A stretch of DNA of 34,814 nucleotides from Clostridia bacterium. GTDB lineage: Bacteria > Bacillota_A > Clostridia > Christensenellales > Aristaeellaceae. The notes beneath the pieces were generated by a model, which was given only the letters and a program-made list of their open reading frames with translations, had not been told where the DNA came from and ran no database searches. Below, in pieces: positions 24,990 to 33,823 of this stretch; within the stretch, counting starts at the first letter, position 1; each line of letters begins with the position of its first letter. The translations under genes and the position numbers were made by a program. Location of the stretch: the NCBI GenBank assembly GCA_025997215.1, contig BNUH01000028.1:1-34814 (forward strand). The letters are read 5' to 3'.

Positions 24990-25904
24990 GTGGAACGAAT
25001 AAAGGCAAGGCCAGGTCGGCGGGATGAACGCGCGCTCAGGCGCGGCGACAGGATCAACTGGCGCAAGGAAGCTCGGCTGCTGCCCGGATATGCGGTTCTC
25101 TCGCTGTGGGTTTTGTTCACCGTTGTGTTGATTGGGTGGATATTTGCCGCCAGCTTCTCCACCACGCGGGATATATTCAGAGGCGACGCGCTGCGGTTTC
25201 CTACGGGCCTGCATTTCGAGAATTATGTAAAGGCGTGGGTTTCTCAGAATGTGTCGGTGTTCTTCGTCAACTCGCTGGGATATGCGTCCGTATCGACTGT
25301 ATTGCTGATATTGATCGCCGCGCCTGCGGCTTACGTGCTCTCGCGGTTCAAATTCTTCCTGAATCGGCCTATTCAAAGTGGGTTTGTCACGGCGATGGGT
25401 ATTCCAGTAGTTATGGTCATACTGCCGCTGTTCAGCGTTGTTACTCAGCTGCAGATGCTGCGGCAGGATATTACGGTGCGCATACTTATGGTGTTCCTTT
25501 ATGTGGGAATCAACATTCCCTATACGGCGATATTCCTGCTGGCGTTTTTCAGTGGCCTTTCACGTTCGTATGAGGAGGCCGCGGCCATCGACGGCTGTCC
25601 GCCGATGCGTACCTTTTGGCGTATCATGCTGCCGCTGGCTCAGCCGGGCGTCATAACGGTCAGCATATTCAACTTCATCAATATTTGGAATGAGTACTTT
25701 ATGTCGCTTATATTCGCCAGTGGCGACCGGACACGTCCAGTGGCGGTGGGCCTGTACTCGATGATAAACTCCATGAAGTACACAGGCGACTGGGCGGGGA
25801 TGTTCGCGGCTGTCATTATCGTGTTTCTGCCTACGTTTGTGCTGTATATGTTCTTGTCGGAGCGCATCATCGCGGGTGTGACAGGCGGCGGCGTGAAGGG
25901 GTAG
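24990..25904 (+). CDS. CUT1 sugar ABC importer permease (MalG/UgpE type)
   Basis: About 304 residues, with a basic N-terminus (VERIKARPGRRDERALRRG) and a first helix PGYAVLSLWVLFTVVLIGW. The coupling loop reads RSYEEAAAIDGCPPMRTFWR, and the C-terminus ends LSERIIAGVTGGGVKG as in MalG-like permeases. There is no ATG start; GTG codons at 24987 and 24990 follow a run of seven G, and I prefer 24990 for its six-base spacing. A TTG at 24975 is less likely. It follows the stem-loops and precedes the AraC-type gene by three bases. Confidence 0.88.
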   Translation: MERIKARPGRRDERALRRGDRINWRKEARLLPGYAVLSLWVLFTVVLIGWIFAASFSTTRDIFRGDALRFPTGLHFENYVKAWVSQNVSVFFVNSLGYASVSTVLLILIAAPAAYVLSRFKFFLNRPIQSGFVTAMGIPVVMVILPLFSVVTQLQMLRQDITVRILMVFLYVGINIPYTAIFLLAFFSGLSRSYEEAAAIDGCPPMRTFWRIMLPLAQPGVITVSIFNFINIWNEYFMSLIFASGDRTRPVAVGLYSMINSMKYTGDWAGMFAAVIIVFLPTFVLYMFLSERIIAGVTGGGVKG

Positions 25905-25907
25905 CGG

Positions 25908-28067
25908 ATGAACCGCATGCGCGCCACACGTGATCCCTCGCCCCAACCCGCTTACGTACGCGCAATACTGTGGATCGCGATCGCCTCAATCGTGATCGTC
26001 GCGGCTTGCGCGATGCTGTTGTCGTCGCTGTTTTCGCGCTACGCGCTGGACGAGGTGTCCAAGGTCAACGAACAGGAGGTCCGCCACACCGTCCTGAACG
26101 TGACCTTCATGCTCGAGAAACTGCGCGCAAACGCCATCGCGATGTACGAGGATCCACAGATACACGCGTGGCTGGTGTCGGATCACGATGATCCGATACA
26201 GTATATCAGCGCAACCGAACGGTTGTCGCGGTTGTTATCGGGCGAGGCGTTCATCAAGGATTCGTACCTGATCAACCTGAAGCGGGGGAAGATCTTCGAG
26301 CACAGCACGGGGCTGCACGCGCTGGAGGCGTTCGGAGCGGAGATGATTCAGGATTGGATCGAGCAGGGTACGTTTCTGCGCCTGACACCGCATTGGATCG
26401 ACGGGCAGCAGCGGCTGCTGATGATCGTACCGTCGACACCCTCGCGGCAATCGTACATCGGATACGTTGTGCTGGCACTGGATACCCAGGCGTTTGAGAC
26501 GCAGTATCTGCGCGGCGAGACCGACCCGCGCGTCGTCACAGTGCTGAGCGTCGGCGATGAGATGAGCCTGCCGAGCGCGGTTAATGGCGCGGTCAATGGC
26601 CATGTTAATGAAGAGACGATCGCCATACTGCGCGAGAATACGCAATCGTCTCGCGGGACGTTCCTCACGCGCATTTTTGATCAAGACCGGGGCCAGGATC
26701 AGGCGTGGCTGGTTCATTATGATTCCATACAAAATCAGGACTGGGTGTTCTACCGGATGATGCGGATGGATGATATAGGCCGCAAAACCGGCATGATTCG
26801 CAATCTGACCGTCGCGCTGATGATGGGACTGCTGGCGATGCTGCTTGCCGCGCTGTTCTGGCATACACGGCGGACGCTGCGGCCGCTCGGCGCGTTGGCG
26901 AACCGTGCGACCGACATGATGCGCACAGACGCGCTGCGGCAATGGATTCAACAAGGATACCTGACGGCGGCCGCGCGGGATTGGCTCAACCCGAAGCTGA
27001 CAGCCGCCAGTACGCTGCGGCTGGGCGTGATGCGGATCGAGTCGTATCAGCGGGTAAGGCAGGAGCTGGATTTCGCCACGCTCAAGCAGCGCCGCCAGTC
27101 GATCTGCGAGGCCGCGCGCGGCGCGTTTGCCAATGCCGGATTGACGGCGGAGGCCGTCGATATGGGCGCGGACAGCATACTGCTGATCATCAACTGTCAA
27201 AACACGGGGATCGACGCGGTCAAGCGCATACTGACGGAGGTTCAGGTTTTGGCGAAGGCGCATCTGGATGCGGGTTATGCGCTGGCGATCGGTCCCGTTC
27301 AACGCGCCGACGAGGATCTGCGCCGGGCAGGTGAAAACATATATGAATTGTCTGTATTGAAGTTTATCTGGGGCGAGGATAAAGTTTATGATGAGGTGGA
27401 CTTTGAGGAATACATGAGCGCGGCGCGAGTACTGCCCGACGACACGATCCTCGATCAGCTGATTCAATGTGTGAGGGCTGGAAGCGCTGACGGCGCGGTG
27501 GGGTTGGTCGATCGGCTGACGGCGATGCTTCGCGGGATGACATATACTAACTGCAAGTTTTACTTGACGTTATGCGTTTATACTATATATGCCGCGTTCA
27601 GCAAGTTTGTCGAACCGACGGACGTGGGCGGTATACACAGCCGGCTCGATGGGTTCGACTCATTGGAGAGCGCTACCGACTGGCTGCGCGAACAGATAAC
27701 CGCCATCGCCAATAACGTCCGGGCTCACCGCAAGACGGATAAACGCTCGGAAACCGTGCTGGAGATTGTCGAATACATCGACAATAATTTACACAATCCA
27801 TCGCTGTCGCCGGACGACGTCGCGGAACATGTGTCGCTTTCCGTCCGCTATCTGGGTCAAATATTCAAGGAGTCGCTCGACACCACGCCCGCCGAGTATA
27901 TCCTCACCCGCCGGCTGAATAAAGTCGAACGGCTGCTGCGATCCACCGACAACGCGGTCGGCGATATCGCGGCGGACTGCGGGTTCATCAGCAAGAGCCA
28001 CTTCTTCACGGCGTTCAAAAAGGCGACATCGATGACCCCGTCGCAGTACCGTCAGGCGGCAAGGTAA
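25908..28067 (+). CDS. Membrane-bound AraC family regulator (YesN-like sensor)
   Basis: A 719-residue one-component sensor-regulator. One membrane helix lies at about 18-42 and another at about 299-318, bounding a ~255-residue extracellular sensor. After that comes a central cytoplasmic region (about 330-600) that may be a degenerate GGDEF-like domain, then the AraC DNA-binding domain from about 614: LSPDDVAEHVSLSVRYLGQI for the first helix-turn-helix, VGDIAADCGFISKSHFFTAF for the second and the TPSQYRQ end. AAGGGG precedes the ATG, and TAG of the permease gene lies three bases upstream. It probably senses an extracellular sugar or its binding protein and regulates locus 2, locus 3 or both. 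Confidence 0.88.
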   Translation: MNRMRATRDPSPQPAYVRAILWIAIASIVIVAACAMLLSSLFSRYALDEVSKVNEQEVRHTVLNVTFMLEKLRANAIAMYEDPQIHAWLVSDHDDPIQYISATERLSRLLSGEAFIKDSYLINLKRGKIFEHSTGLHALEAFGAEMIQDWIEQGTFLRLTPHWIDGQQRLLMIVPSTPSRQSYIGYVVLALDTQAFETQYLRGETDPRVVTVLSVGDEMSLPSAVNGAVNGHVNEETIAILRENTQSSRGTFLTRIFDQDRGQDQAWLVHYDSIQNQDWVFYRMMRMDDIGRKTGMIRNLTVALMMGLLAMLLAALFWHTRRTLRPLGALANRATDMMRTDALRQWIQQGYLTAAARDWLNPKLTAASTLRLGVMRIESYQRVRQELDFATLKQRRQSICEAARGAFANAGLTAEAVDMGADSILLIINCQNTGIDAVKRILTEVQVLAKAHLDAGYALAIGPVQRADEDLRRAGENIYELSVLKFIWGEDKVYDEVDFEEYMSAARVLPDDTILDQLIQCVRAGSADGAVGLVDRLTAMLRGMTYTNCKFYLTLCVYTIYAAFSKFVEPTDVGGIHSRLDGFDSLESATDWLREQITAIANNVRAHRKTDKRSETVLEIVEYIDNNLHNPSLSPDDVAEHVSLSVRYLGQIFKESLDTTPAEYILTRRLNKVERLLRSTDNAVGDIAADCGFISKSHFFTAFKKATSMTPSQYRQAAR

Positions 28068-28113
28068 CCGCCGCTCGCAGGAAGCAAGGTAAATCAACAT
28101 ATTTCGCCATATC

Positions 28114-28163
28114 GAGAACCCGTGTGCGCAAATGAGAACCTCACATTAACACACATAAGAACC
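28114..28163 (+). promoter_or_regulatory. Three AGAACC direct repeats, candidate AraC sites
   Basis: GAGAACC occurs at 28114-28120 and 28134-28140, and AAGAACC at 28157-28163. The AGAACC cores start 20 and 23 bases apart, close to two helical turns, which is the usual spacing of AraC-family half-sites. No good -35 box is seen downstream (only a TAGGAT-like -10 near 28209), as expected of an activator-dependent promoter. The neighbouring AraC-type protein is the obvious candidate. Confidence 0.5.
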
Positions 28164-28247
28164 TCCCTGCGCGAATCAGGAGTATGCAATACGCATGAAA
28201 CATGCTAGGATTATTGTGCAGACAGGACAATAAAGGAGGCGGCGCGG

Positions 28248-29222
28248 ATGGCTCAGCTGGGGCAAGTGAATCAATCACGCGGGATTCGTCATAAGGCTTG
28301 GCCGCTGCCGCTGGGTTTCTTTCGTGACGTGCGCAAGAACGCGTGGCTGTATTTGCTTGCGCTGCCGGGAATCATTTTCCTTATTGTATTCTCCTATGTG
28401 CCGATGGCCGGGCATGTGCTGGCGTTTAAGAATTACCGGATCAGCCAGGGTATCTGGGGCAGCGCGTGGGCCGGGTTCAAGAATTTCCGCTTCTTCTTTG
28501 GCGGCGTCAACTGGTTACCCGTCACGCGGAACACGCTGATGCTAAACGGGTTATTCATAACAGCAGGGCTGGGTACCGCGATCGTCATCTCGCTGCTGCT
28601 CAATGAGATTCGACAGCGCACGTTCAAGAAACTGTCGCAATCTATAATATTCCTGCCTTACTTTGTATCGTGGATGGTCGTCAGCTTCATTGTATACGCG
28701 CTGCTGAATACTAAGGACGGCACGATCAACCGCATGTTGATCGCGCTGGGCCGGCCGCCCATATCGTGGTACTCGAGCGCGGAATACTGGCCCACCATCC
28801 TAACTATCATCAATCTGTGGAAAAACGCCGGGTATAATTCGGTAATACTGCTGGCCGCCATTGCCGGTATTTCAGGTGAATATTACGAGAGCGCGCTGAT
28901 CGATGGCGCTACGCGGTTCCAGCAAATGCGTTTGATCACGCTTCCTCTCATTCGCACTACCATTTTGGTGCTGCTGCTGCTCGCGCTGGGGCGCATATTC
29001 TACGGCGACTTTGGGATGATCTACGGTATCGTCGGCGATAATACCCCGCTGCTGGCGACAACGGATGTAATAGATACCTATTCATATCGGGCGCTGCGCA
29101 ACCTTGCCAACTTCAGCATGTCCTCGGCCGTTGTGCTATACCAGTCGGTAATGGGATTGATCGTCGTGGTGGTATTCAATGCGATAGTGCACCGCGTCGA
29201 TGAAAGCGCGCGGTTGTTTTAA
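28248..29222 (+). CDS. CUT1 sugar ABC importer permease (LplB type)
   Basis: A 324-residue permease with a soluble N-terminus (about 35 residues) then WLYLLALPGIIFLIVFSYVP, LAFKNYRISQGIWGS and the coupling loop GEYYESALIDGATRFQQMRL. The C-terminal helix ends VVFNAIVHRVDES. AAAGGAGG lies seven bases before the ATG. It opens the third importer operon, downstream of the AGAACC repeats, and pairs with the YtcP-type permease that follows. It is the same family as the LplB permease at 16557 but clearly a different copy, so the two systems probably differ in substrate. Confidence 0.92.
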   Translation: MAQLGQVNQSRGIRHKAWPLPLGFFRDVRKNAWLYLLALPGIIFLIVFSYVPMAGHVLAFKNYRISQGIWGSAWAGFKNFRFFFGGVNWLPVTRNTLMLNGLFITAGLGTAIVISLLLNEIRQRTFKKLSQSIIFLPYFVSWMVVSFIVYALLNTKDGTINRMLIALGRPPISWYSSAEYWPTILTIINLWKNAGYNSVILLAAIAGISGEYYESALIDGATRFQQMRLITLPLIRTTILVLLLLALGRIFYGDFGMIYGIVGDNTPLLATTDVIDTYSYRALRNLANFSMSSAVVLYQSVMGLIVVVVFNAIVHRVDESARLF

Positions 29223-29254
29223 GGAAATAACTATCCCGGAAGGAGGCGATCGCA

Positions 29255-30181
29255 ATGACCAGCAACATAACCCGCCGTCGGTCTAACCGGACTATCCGAA
29301 CGATAAAAGGCGCCGGGCATGATCGGCTCTTCTCGGGCATCGTTTATGCGATCATCACGCTGTTTGCTGTAGCATGTTTGATACCGTTCTGGCTGATGTT
29401 CATCAATTCGTTCGCGACGGAATCGGCCATCGCCCGAAACGGCTTTGCGCTGTTCCCGAAGGAATTCAGCGGATACGCTTACCAATTCCTGTTCCAGAAT
29501 ACCCGCGTGCTGGCTAACTATCGTATATCTATAACTGTTACTGTGTGCGGGACGGTAGCTGCGGTCTGTGTGACCAGCATGTTCGCGTACGCTATCTCCA
29601 ACAGGAAGATGAAGTATGGCAATGTGCTGTCGTTCCTGACGTATTTTACCATGCTGCTGGGTTCGGGTCTGGTCGGATTCTACATATTGATGGTCAACTG
29701 GCTGCACCTGAAGGATAGTTTGCTGGCGATGATACTGCCGTATCTGATGAACCCGTTCTTCGTGTTCGTGCTGGTCGCATTCTATCGCGGGATCCCGTAC
29801 GAGCTGAATGAGGCCGCCACAATCGATGGCGCCAATGACGCGTATACCTTCTTCAGGATAATAATTCCAGTCGCCGCGCCATCGATCGCGACGGTGACGC
29901 TATTCTTTGCGCTGCAGTACTGGAACGATTACTTCCTCGCGCTGATGTTTATAGACGACTATAAGTTATACCCGCTGCAGATGATGATCCGACTGCTGAT
30001 CAGCAACATCAACGCGCAGCAATTCATCTCCGGGTCGCGGTCGACGTACTCGATTCAGATTCCGACATACGGGGTGCAGCTGGCTACTGTCTGCGTGACT
30101 GTCGGGCCGATCATACTGCTGTATCCGTTCCTGCAGAAGCATTTTGTAAAGGGGTTAACGCTGGGAGCGGTAAAGGGTTAA
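29255..30181 (+). CDS. CUT1 sugar ABC importer permease (YtcP type)
   Basis: A 308-residue permease: an N-terminal basic stretch, a first helix with IVYAIITLFAVACLIPFWLM, the coupling loop PYELNEAATIDGANDAYTFF and the family ending FLQKHFVKGLTLGAVKG. GGAAGGAGG lies before the ATG. It follows the LplB-type gene by 32 bases and is 56 bases before the binding-protein gene. With the LplB-type permease it would form the membrane channel; no ATPase is encoded in the window for it. Confidence 0.92.
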   Translation: MTSNITRRRSNRTIRTIKGAGHDRLFSGIVYAIITLFAVACLIPFWLMFINSFATESAIARNGFALFPKEFSGYAYQFLFQNTRVLANYRISITVTVCGTVAAVCVTSMFAYAISNRKMKYGNVLSFLTYFTMLLGSGLVGFYILMVNWLHLKDSLLAMILPYLMNPFFVFVLVAFYRGIPYELNEAATIDGANDAYTFFRIIIPVAAPSIATVTLFFALQYWNDYFLALMFIDDYKLYPLQMMIRLLISNINAQQFISGSRSTYSIQIPTYGVQLATVCVTVGPIILLYPFLQKHFVKGLTLGAVKG

Positions 30182-30193
30182 ACGTGTTCCTTG

Positions 30194-30208
30194 CCTGGTT
30201 GGACCAGG
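30194..30208 (+). other. Small stem-loop before the binding-protein gene
   Basis: CCTGGT-TGG-ACCAGG is a perfect six-base stem with a three-base loop between the YtcP-type permease and the binding-protein gene. It resembles the other hairpins found between importer genes and may protect the downstream message. Confidence 0.35.
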
Positions 30209-30237
30209 TGTTATATACTATTTAGGAGGGATCGGGC

Positions 30238-31761
30238 TTGTTTAGAAAGATGGGAATCCTTGCCCTGGCTGTGCTGATGATGGTATCGGCGCTGGCCATC
30301 GCTCCGGCCGCAGTTGCGGAGCAGCTGCCGCCGGTCGAGTTGAAGCTGATCGTGCCGGGCGATCGTCCGCAGGACATGGACGCGGTGCTCGCCGAGATCG
30401 AGAAGCTGGAGAAACCGACGCTGAACGTCAGCATCAACATCGTATTCGCTCCATGGAGCGATCTGGCCAGCAAGACCCAGTTGGCTCTGCTGTCCGGTGA
30501 GGACGTCGACCTGATATTCGACGCACCTTGGTTGCACATGGACCAGATGTTCTCACAAGGCATGTATGAGCAGCTGGATGACTTGATCGCCGAATATGGG
30601 CCGAACCTGCGTGCGATGCGTCCGGAATCCATGTGGGAAGCGAACACATGGGATGGGCAGATCATCGGCGTACCGCTAGGCACGACAGTCGGCGGCACCC
30701 GCGGCTATCACCTGCGTTCGGATCTGCGCGAAGAGCTGGGCATCGCTCCGCTGCAGAGCCATCAGGATTTGGTGGACTACCTGTACGCTGTGAAGGCGGC
30801 GTATCCGGACATCATCCCCTACTCGATGGATAAGGGCGCGTCCGACAACAACTGGTCCAGCTGGTGGATCGAGCAGCACAACGGCGATCCGGTGACGATC
30901 GTTGGGCACAGCCCAGGCGGCGTGGGCATGACGTTCCTGCTCTACACCGAGGGCAAGGACAGCACGGTCGTCAAGAACATATTCGACGAGCCGAACGACA
31001 TCATCCTGGGCGCGTGGCATGAGGCGCGGCAGCTGTATCTGGACGGGATCATCAACCCGGATATTCTGGCCGACAACCGCACGGGCGTTACCCAGTTCGA
31101 AACGGGCAAGGTTGCGGCATACGTATCCAACAGCATCACGGTCGAGCCATCCGAGCGCGAGTCGATCAAGGTGAACGTCCCGACCGCCGAGGTTGAGGCC
31201 TTCGGCGAATGGGTTCTGGGTGACGGCCTGAATGTATCCGACTTTAAGGTGTACAACTTCCTGTGCATCCCGAAGAACGCTAAAAACAAAGAGCGCTCGA
31301 TCCAGTTCCTCGACTGGGCGAACTCCACCCAGGAAATCTACGACCTGTTCGCTTACGGCATCAAGGGCGTAAACTGGGAGCCGGACGGCGACAAGAAGTT
31401 CCTGCCGCTGAACAACTCCTACCCGTACTTCGCGTATGTTTGGGTAACCAATCCTGTAATGGATCGTTTCGACTCGCGCATGACCGATGAAGAAGTCGCG
31501 ATCCAGATGTACTTCCGCGAGGAAGAGCATTGGGAGCGCAGCGTACTCTCATTCTTCAACTTCAACTCGGATTCGATAGCCAGCGAACTGGCCATCTTCA
31601 ATGACGTCGAGGCGAAGTACATGCCGGCAGTCGGCCACGGCGTGGTCGATCCGGACGAGACGCTGGCCAAGGTCAAGGCGGAAGCGTATGACTCGATAAA
31701 GGTTATTCAGGCTGAACTGCAGCGCCAGTTGGACGCGCACGTGGAGTCGCTGAAGAAGTAG
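30238..31761 (+). CDS. CUT1 sugar ABC importer, binding protein (LipO-like)
   Basis: A 507-residue binding protein. Residues 1-30 form a Sec signal (KMGILALAVLMMVSALAIAP, then AAVAEQ) without a lipobox. The mature part contains LLSGEDVDLIFDAPWLHMD and RGYHLRSDLREELGIAPLQS, and ends VKAEAYDSIKVIQAELQRQL, in keeping with large LplB-associated binding proteins. The start is TTG at 30238, seven bases after a strong AGGAGGG; an ATG at 30250 is too distant from it. It follows two permease genes, the same order as in sugar locus 1, and precedes the DHS-like gene. Confidence 0.92.
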   Translation: MFRKMGILALAVLMMVSALAIAPAAVAEQLPPVELKLIVPGDRPQDMDAVLAEIEKLEKPTLNVSINIVFAPWSDLASKTQLALLSGEDVDLIFDAPWLHMDQMFSQGMYEQLDDLIAEYGPNLRAMRPESMWEANTWDGQIIGVPLGTTVGGTRGYHLRSDLREELGIAPLQSHQDLVDYLYAVKAAYPDIIPYSMDKGASDNNWSSWWIEQHNGDPVTIVGHSPGGVGMTFLLYTEGKDSTVVKNIFDEPNDIILGAWHEARQLYLDGIINPDILADNRTGVTQFETGKVAAYVSNSITVEPSERESIKVNVPTAEVEAFGEWVLGDGLNVSDFKVYNFLCIPKNAKNKERSIQFLDWANSTQEIYDLFAYGIKGVNWEPDGDKKFLPLNNSYPYFAYVWVTNPVMDRFDSRMTDEEVAIQMYFREEEHWERSVLSFFNFNSDSIASELAIFNDVEAKYMPAVGHGVVDPDETLAKVKAEAYDSIKVIQAELQRQLDAHVESLKK

Positions 31762-31853
31762 AATAGTTAGCGTACTACCAACGTTTGTCGGAAGTGATTA
31801 TAGCGGGCGGAATAAATGTTCCGTCCGCTGTAACGGTTAGGATGATAGCAGCT

Positions 31854-32813
31854 ATGTTGGACTTTTCTGCGATCAGGACACAATCCGCGTTCGGACGGAT
31901 TAACCTTGTTACGCTGGATACGCTGGCACGGGTTGAGACGAGGGCCGTCGATGACTGGGATGCGCCGGATTTCCAGACTTTGTGCGAACGCGTCGTTAAA
32001 GCCCGCCGCAACGACCGTCCGGTCATTATGTCGATCGGGGCCCATGTCGTTAAGTGCGGGCTGTCGCGGTATTTGATTGCGCTGCTGCGCGAGGGGATTG
32101 TCACGCACCTCGCAGGGAATGGCGCGAGCAGCATCCATGATTTTGAGCTGGCTTATCTGGGCGGCACGTCCGAGCACGTCCCGACCGCCATCGAGGACGG
32201 GACGTTTGGGATGTGGGAGGAAACCGGGGCTTGGATGAACGAGGCGATTCGGCTGGGCGCGGCGAGCGGGAAGGGTTACGGCCGAGCGCTGGCTGAATAT
32301 ATCGACGAGCATCCTGCGCAATTTCCGTACAAGGATGAGTGCGTGTTGTATCAGGCGTGGAGGATGGGGATTCCGGCGACATATTCCATCGCGCTGGGAA
32401 CCGACATCATTCATCAGCATCCGAGCGCGGATTTCGCCGCGATCGGGTTTGCCAGCGGGCAGGATTTTAAGGTGCTGTGCGAATCGGTGGCGGAGTTGGA
32501 AGGCGGCGTGTTCTTGAACTTCGGATCGGCCGTCATCGGACCGGAGGTGTTCCTCAAAGCGCTGTCCATTGCGCGAAATTTGGGTCATCCAACGACTGAT
32601 ATCACCACTGCCAACTTTGATCTGGTCGATCTAGGCGATTATAAAAAACCCATCGGCTACGATGATCCGCAGTATTACTATCGGCCGCGCAAGAACATCG
32701 TCAATCGGCCTGTCAGCCGTGGAGGGATGGGCTGGCACTTCGTCGGTGATCACGCGGCTACGATTCCGGCGCTTTACCGTAGGGTTAATGCCTTGATGGG
32801 GTTGCTATGTTGA
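31854..32813 (+). CDS. Deoxyhypusine-synthase-like protein of unknown function
   Basis: About 319 residues, resembling the deoxyhypusine synthase superfamily. Signatures are AGNGASSIHDFELAYLGGTS, FGMWEETGAWMN, ALGTDIIHQHPSADFAAIGF and LNFGSAVIGPEVFLKA, with a C-terminal GDHAATIPALYRRV. True DHS modifies eIF5A through a lysine in a WGK motif. No WGK is seen; YRPRKN lies in about the right area. Bacteria generally lack eIF5A, so another reaction is likely. The frame is open back to 31785. I prefer 31854, with AGGA 11 bases upstream and an opening like relatives, but ATG at 31842 is possible. It overlaps the PfkB kinase gene by seven bases. Confidence 0.72.
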   Translation: MLDFSAIRTQSAFGRINLVTLDTLARVETRAVDDWDAPDFQTLCERVVKARRNDRPVIMSIGAHVVKCGLSRYLIALLREGIVTHLAGNGASSIHDFELAYLGGTSEHVPTAIEDGTFGMWEETGAWMNEAIRLGAASGKGYGRALAEYIDEHPAQFPYKDECVLYQAWRMGIPATYSIALGTDIIHQHPSADFAAIGFASGQDFKVLCESVAELEGGVFLNFGSAVIGPEVFLKALSIARNLGHPTTDITTANFDLVDLGDYKKPIGYDDPQYYYRPRKNIVNRPVSRGGMGWHFVGDHAATIPALYRRVNALMGLLC

Positions 32814-33823
32814 CGGCTGTTATACCCAGTGCGAAACGTGTCGATGAATTGTTGCACAGTATGCGTAATGCTCGCGTCGGTGTGCTCGGCGATCTGTGCG
32901 TTGACATTTATTGGCATGCCGATATGACGCGCAGCCAATTGTCGAGGGAAACGCCGCATCATCCGCTGCCCATCGTACGCGAGATAGTCAGCCCTGGCGG
33001 CGGCGCGAATGTCGCCGCGAACGTAGCCGCGCTTAATCCGACAAAGATTTCCGTATTCAGCGTGATCGGTGCCGATTGGCGCGGCGGTCTGCTAACTCGG
33101 GCATTGGACGGGCTCGCCATCGATACGGACGGCGTTGTCAGCGCAGAGGGGCGCGTTACGGCAGCTTATATAAAACCTATTCGGCATGGAATATCGGACG
33201 TCGTTTACGAAGATCCGCGTCTGGATTTCGTGAATGAGTTACCGCCGACGGACAGCGATATCGACGAGATGCTGCGGCGATTGCGGTCGGCCGCGTCTGA
33301 ATTGGACGTGCTGTGCGTTTGCGATCAGTTGAGTTCGGGCTGCGTTATGGAGCGCGTGATCGATGCGCTGGATGAGTTGAGCCGACAGGGTTTGATGATT
33401 ATTGTGGATAGCCGCGAGCGGATCGGTTGTTTTCACAACATGATTATCAAGCCTAACGATATTGAAGCCGCCACCGCTGCCCCTGATTCAGCCGGTGATC
33501 TGCCCGCTGCAGCGATGGCTTTCGCACGGCGGAATGGTCGCGGCGCGTTCATTACACTGGGCGGGAACGGCAGTCTGGTTTCCGATGGCGAGAGCGTCGT
33601 AAAAATCCCGGCGTTTCCGGTAAAACCGCCGCTAGATATCTGCGGCGCGGGGGATACGTTCATGGCGGCGCTGGCATTGAGCCTGGCTTCCGGCGCGACG
33701 CTTGTCGAAGCGGGTTATATCGCGAACGCCGCAGCATCTGTGACGGTTCAGAAGATTGGCGTTACCGGTACGGCCAGCGCGGACGAAATCGAAGCAGTGT
33801 TCGCAGCGGGAGGTTCGTTATGA
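32807..33823 (+). CDS. PfkB family sugar kinase (RfaE1/HldE kinase-like)
   Basis: A 338-residue kinase that transfers phosphate from ATP to a sugar hydroxyl. Motifs: VLGDLCVDIYW at the start, the glycine pair region SPGGGANVAANVAAL, PNDIEA, ITLGGNGSLV and the catalytic DICGAGDTF, with GAGD at 280-283. The N-terminal part resembles the kinase half of HldE (RfaE), which phosphorylates heptose 7-phosphate, but no nucleotidyltransferase half follows. It overlaps the DHS-like gene by seven bases and the HAD gene by four, so all three are tightly coupled. The sugar substrate is unknown; ribokinase-like use is also possible. Confidence 0.9.
   Translation: MLTAVIPSAKRVDELLHSMRNARVGVLGDLCVDIYWHADMTRSQLSRETPHHPLPIVREIVSPGGGANVAANVAALNPTKISVFSVIGADWRGGLLTRALDGLAIDTDGVVSAEGRVTAAYIKPIRHGISDVVYEDPRLDFVNELPPTDSDIDEMLRRLRSAASELDVLCVCDQLSSGCVMERVIDALDELSRQGLMIIVDSRERIGCFHNMIIKPNDIEAATAAPDSAGDLPAAAMAFARRNGRGAFITLGGNGSLVSDGESVVKIPAFPVKPPLDICGAGDTFMAALALSLASGATLVEAGYIANAAASVTVQKIGVTGTASADEIEAVFAAGGSL

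Noticed and set aside
26235..27467. Long open minus-strand frame (410 codons) opposite the AraC-type gene
   Set aside because: Composition rich in R, H and Q, no ribosome binding site and no domain; it mirrors a strongly supported plus-strand gene of high GC.
30676..31530. Open minus-strand frame (284 codons) opposite the binding-protein gene
   Set aside because: It is a shadow of a clear solute-binding protein; no motif or start signal.
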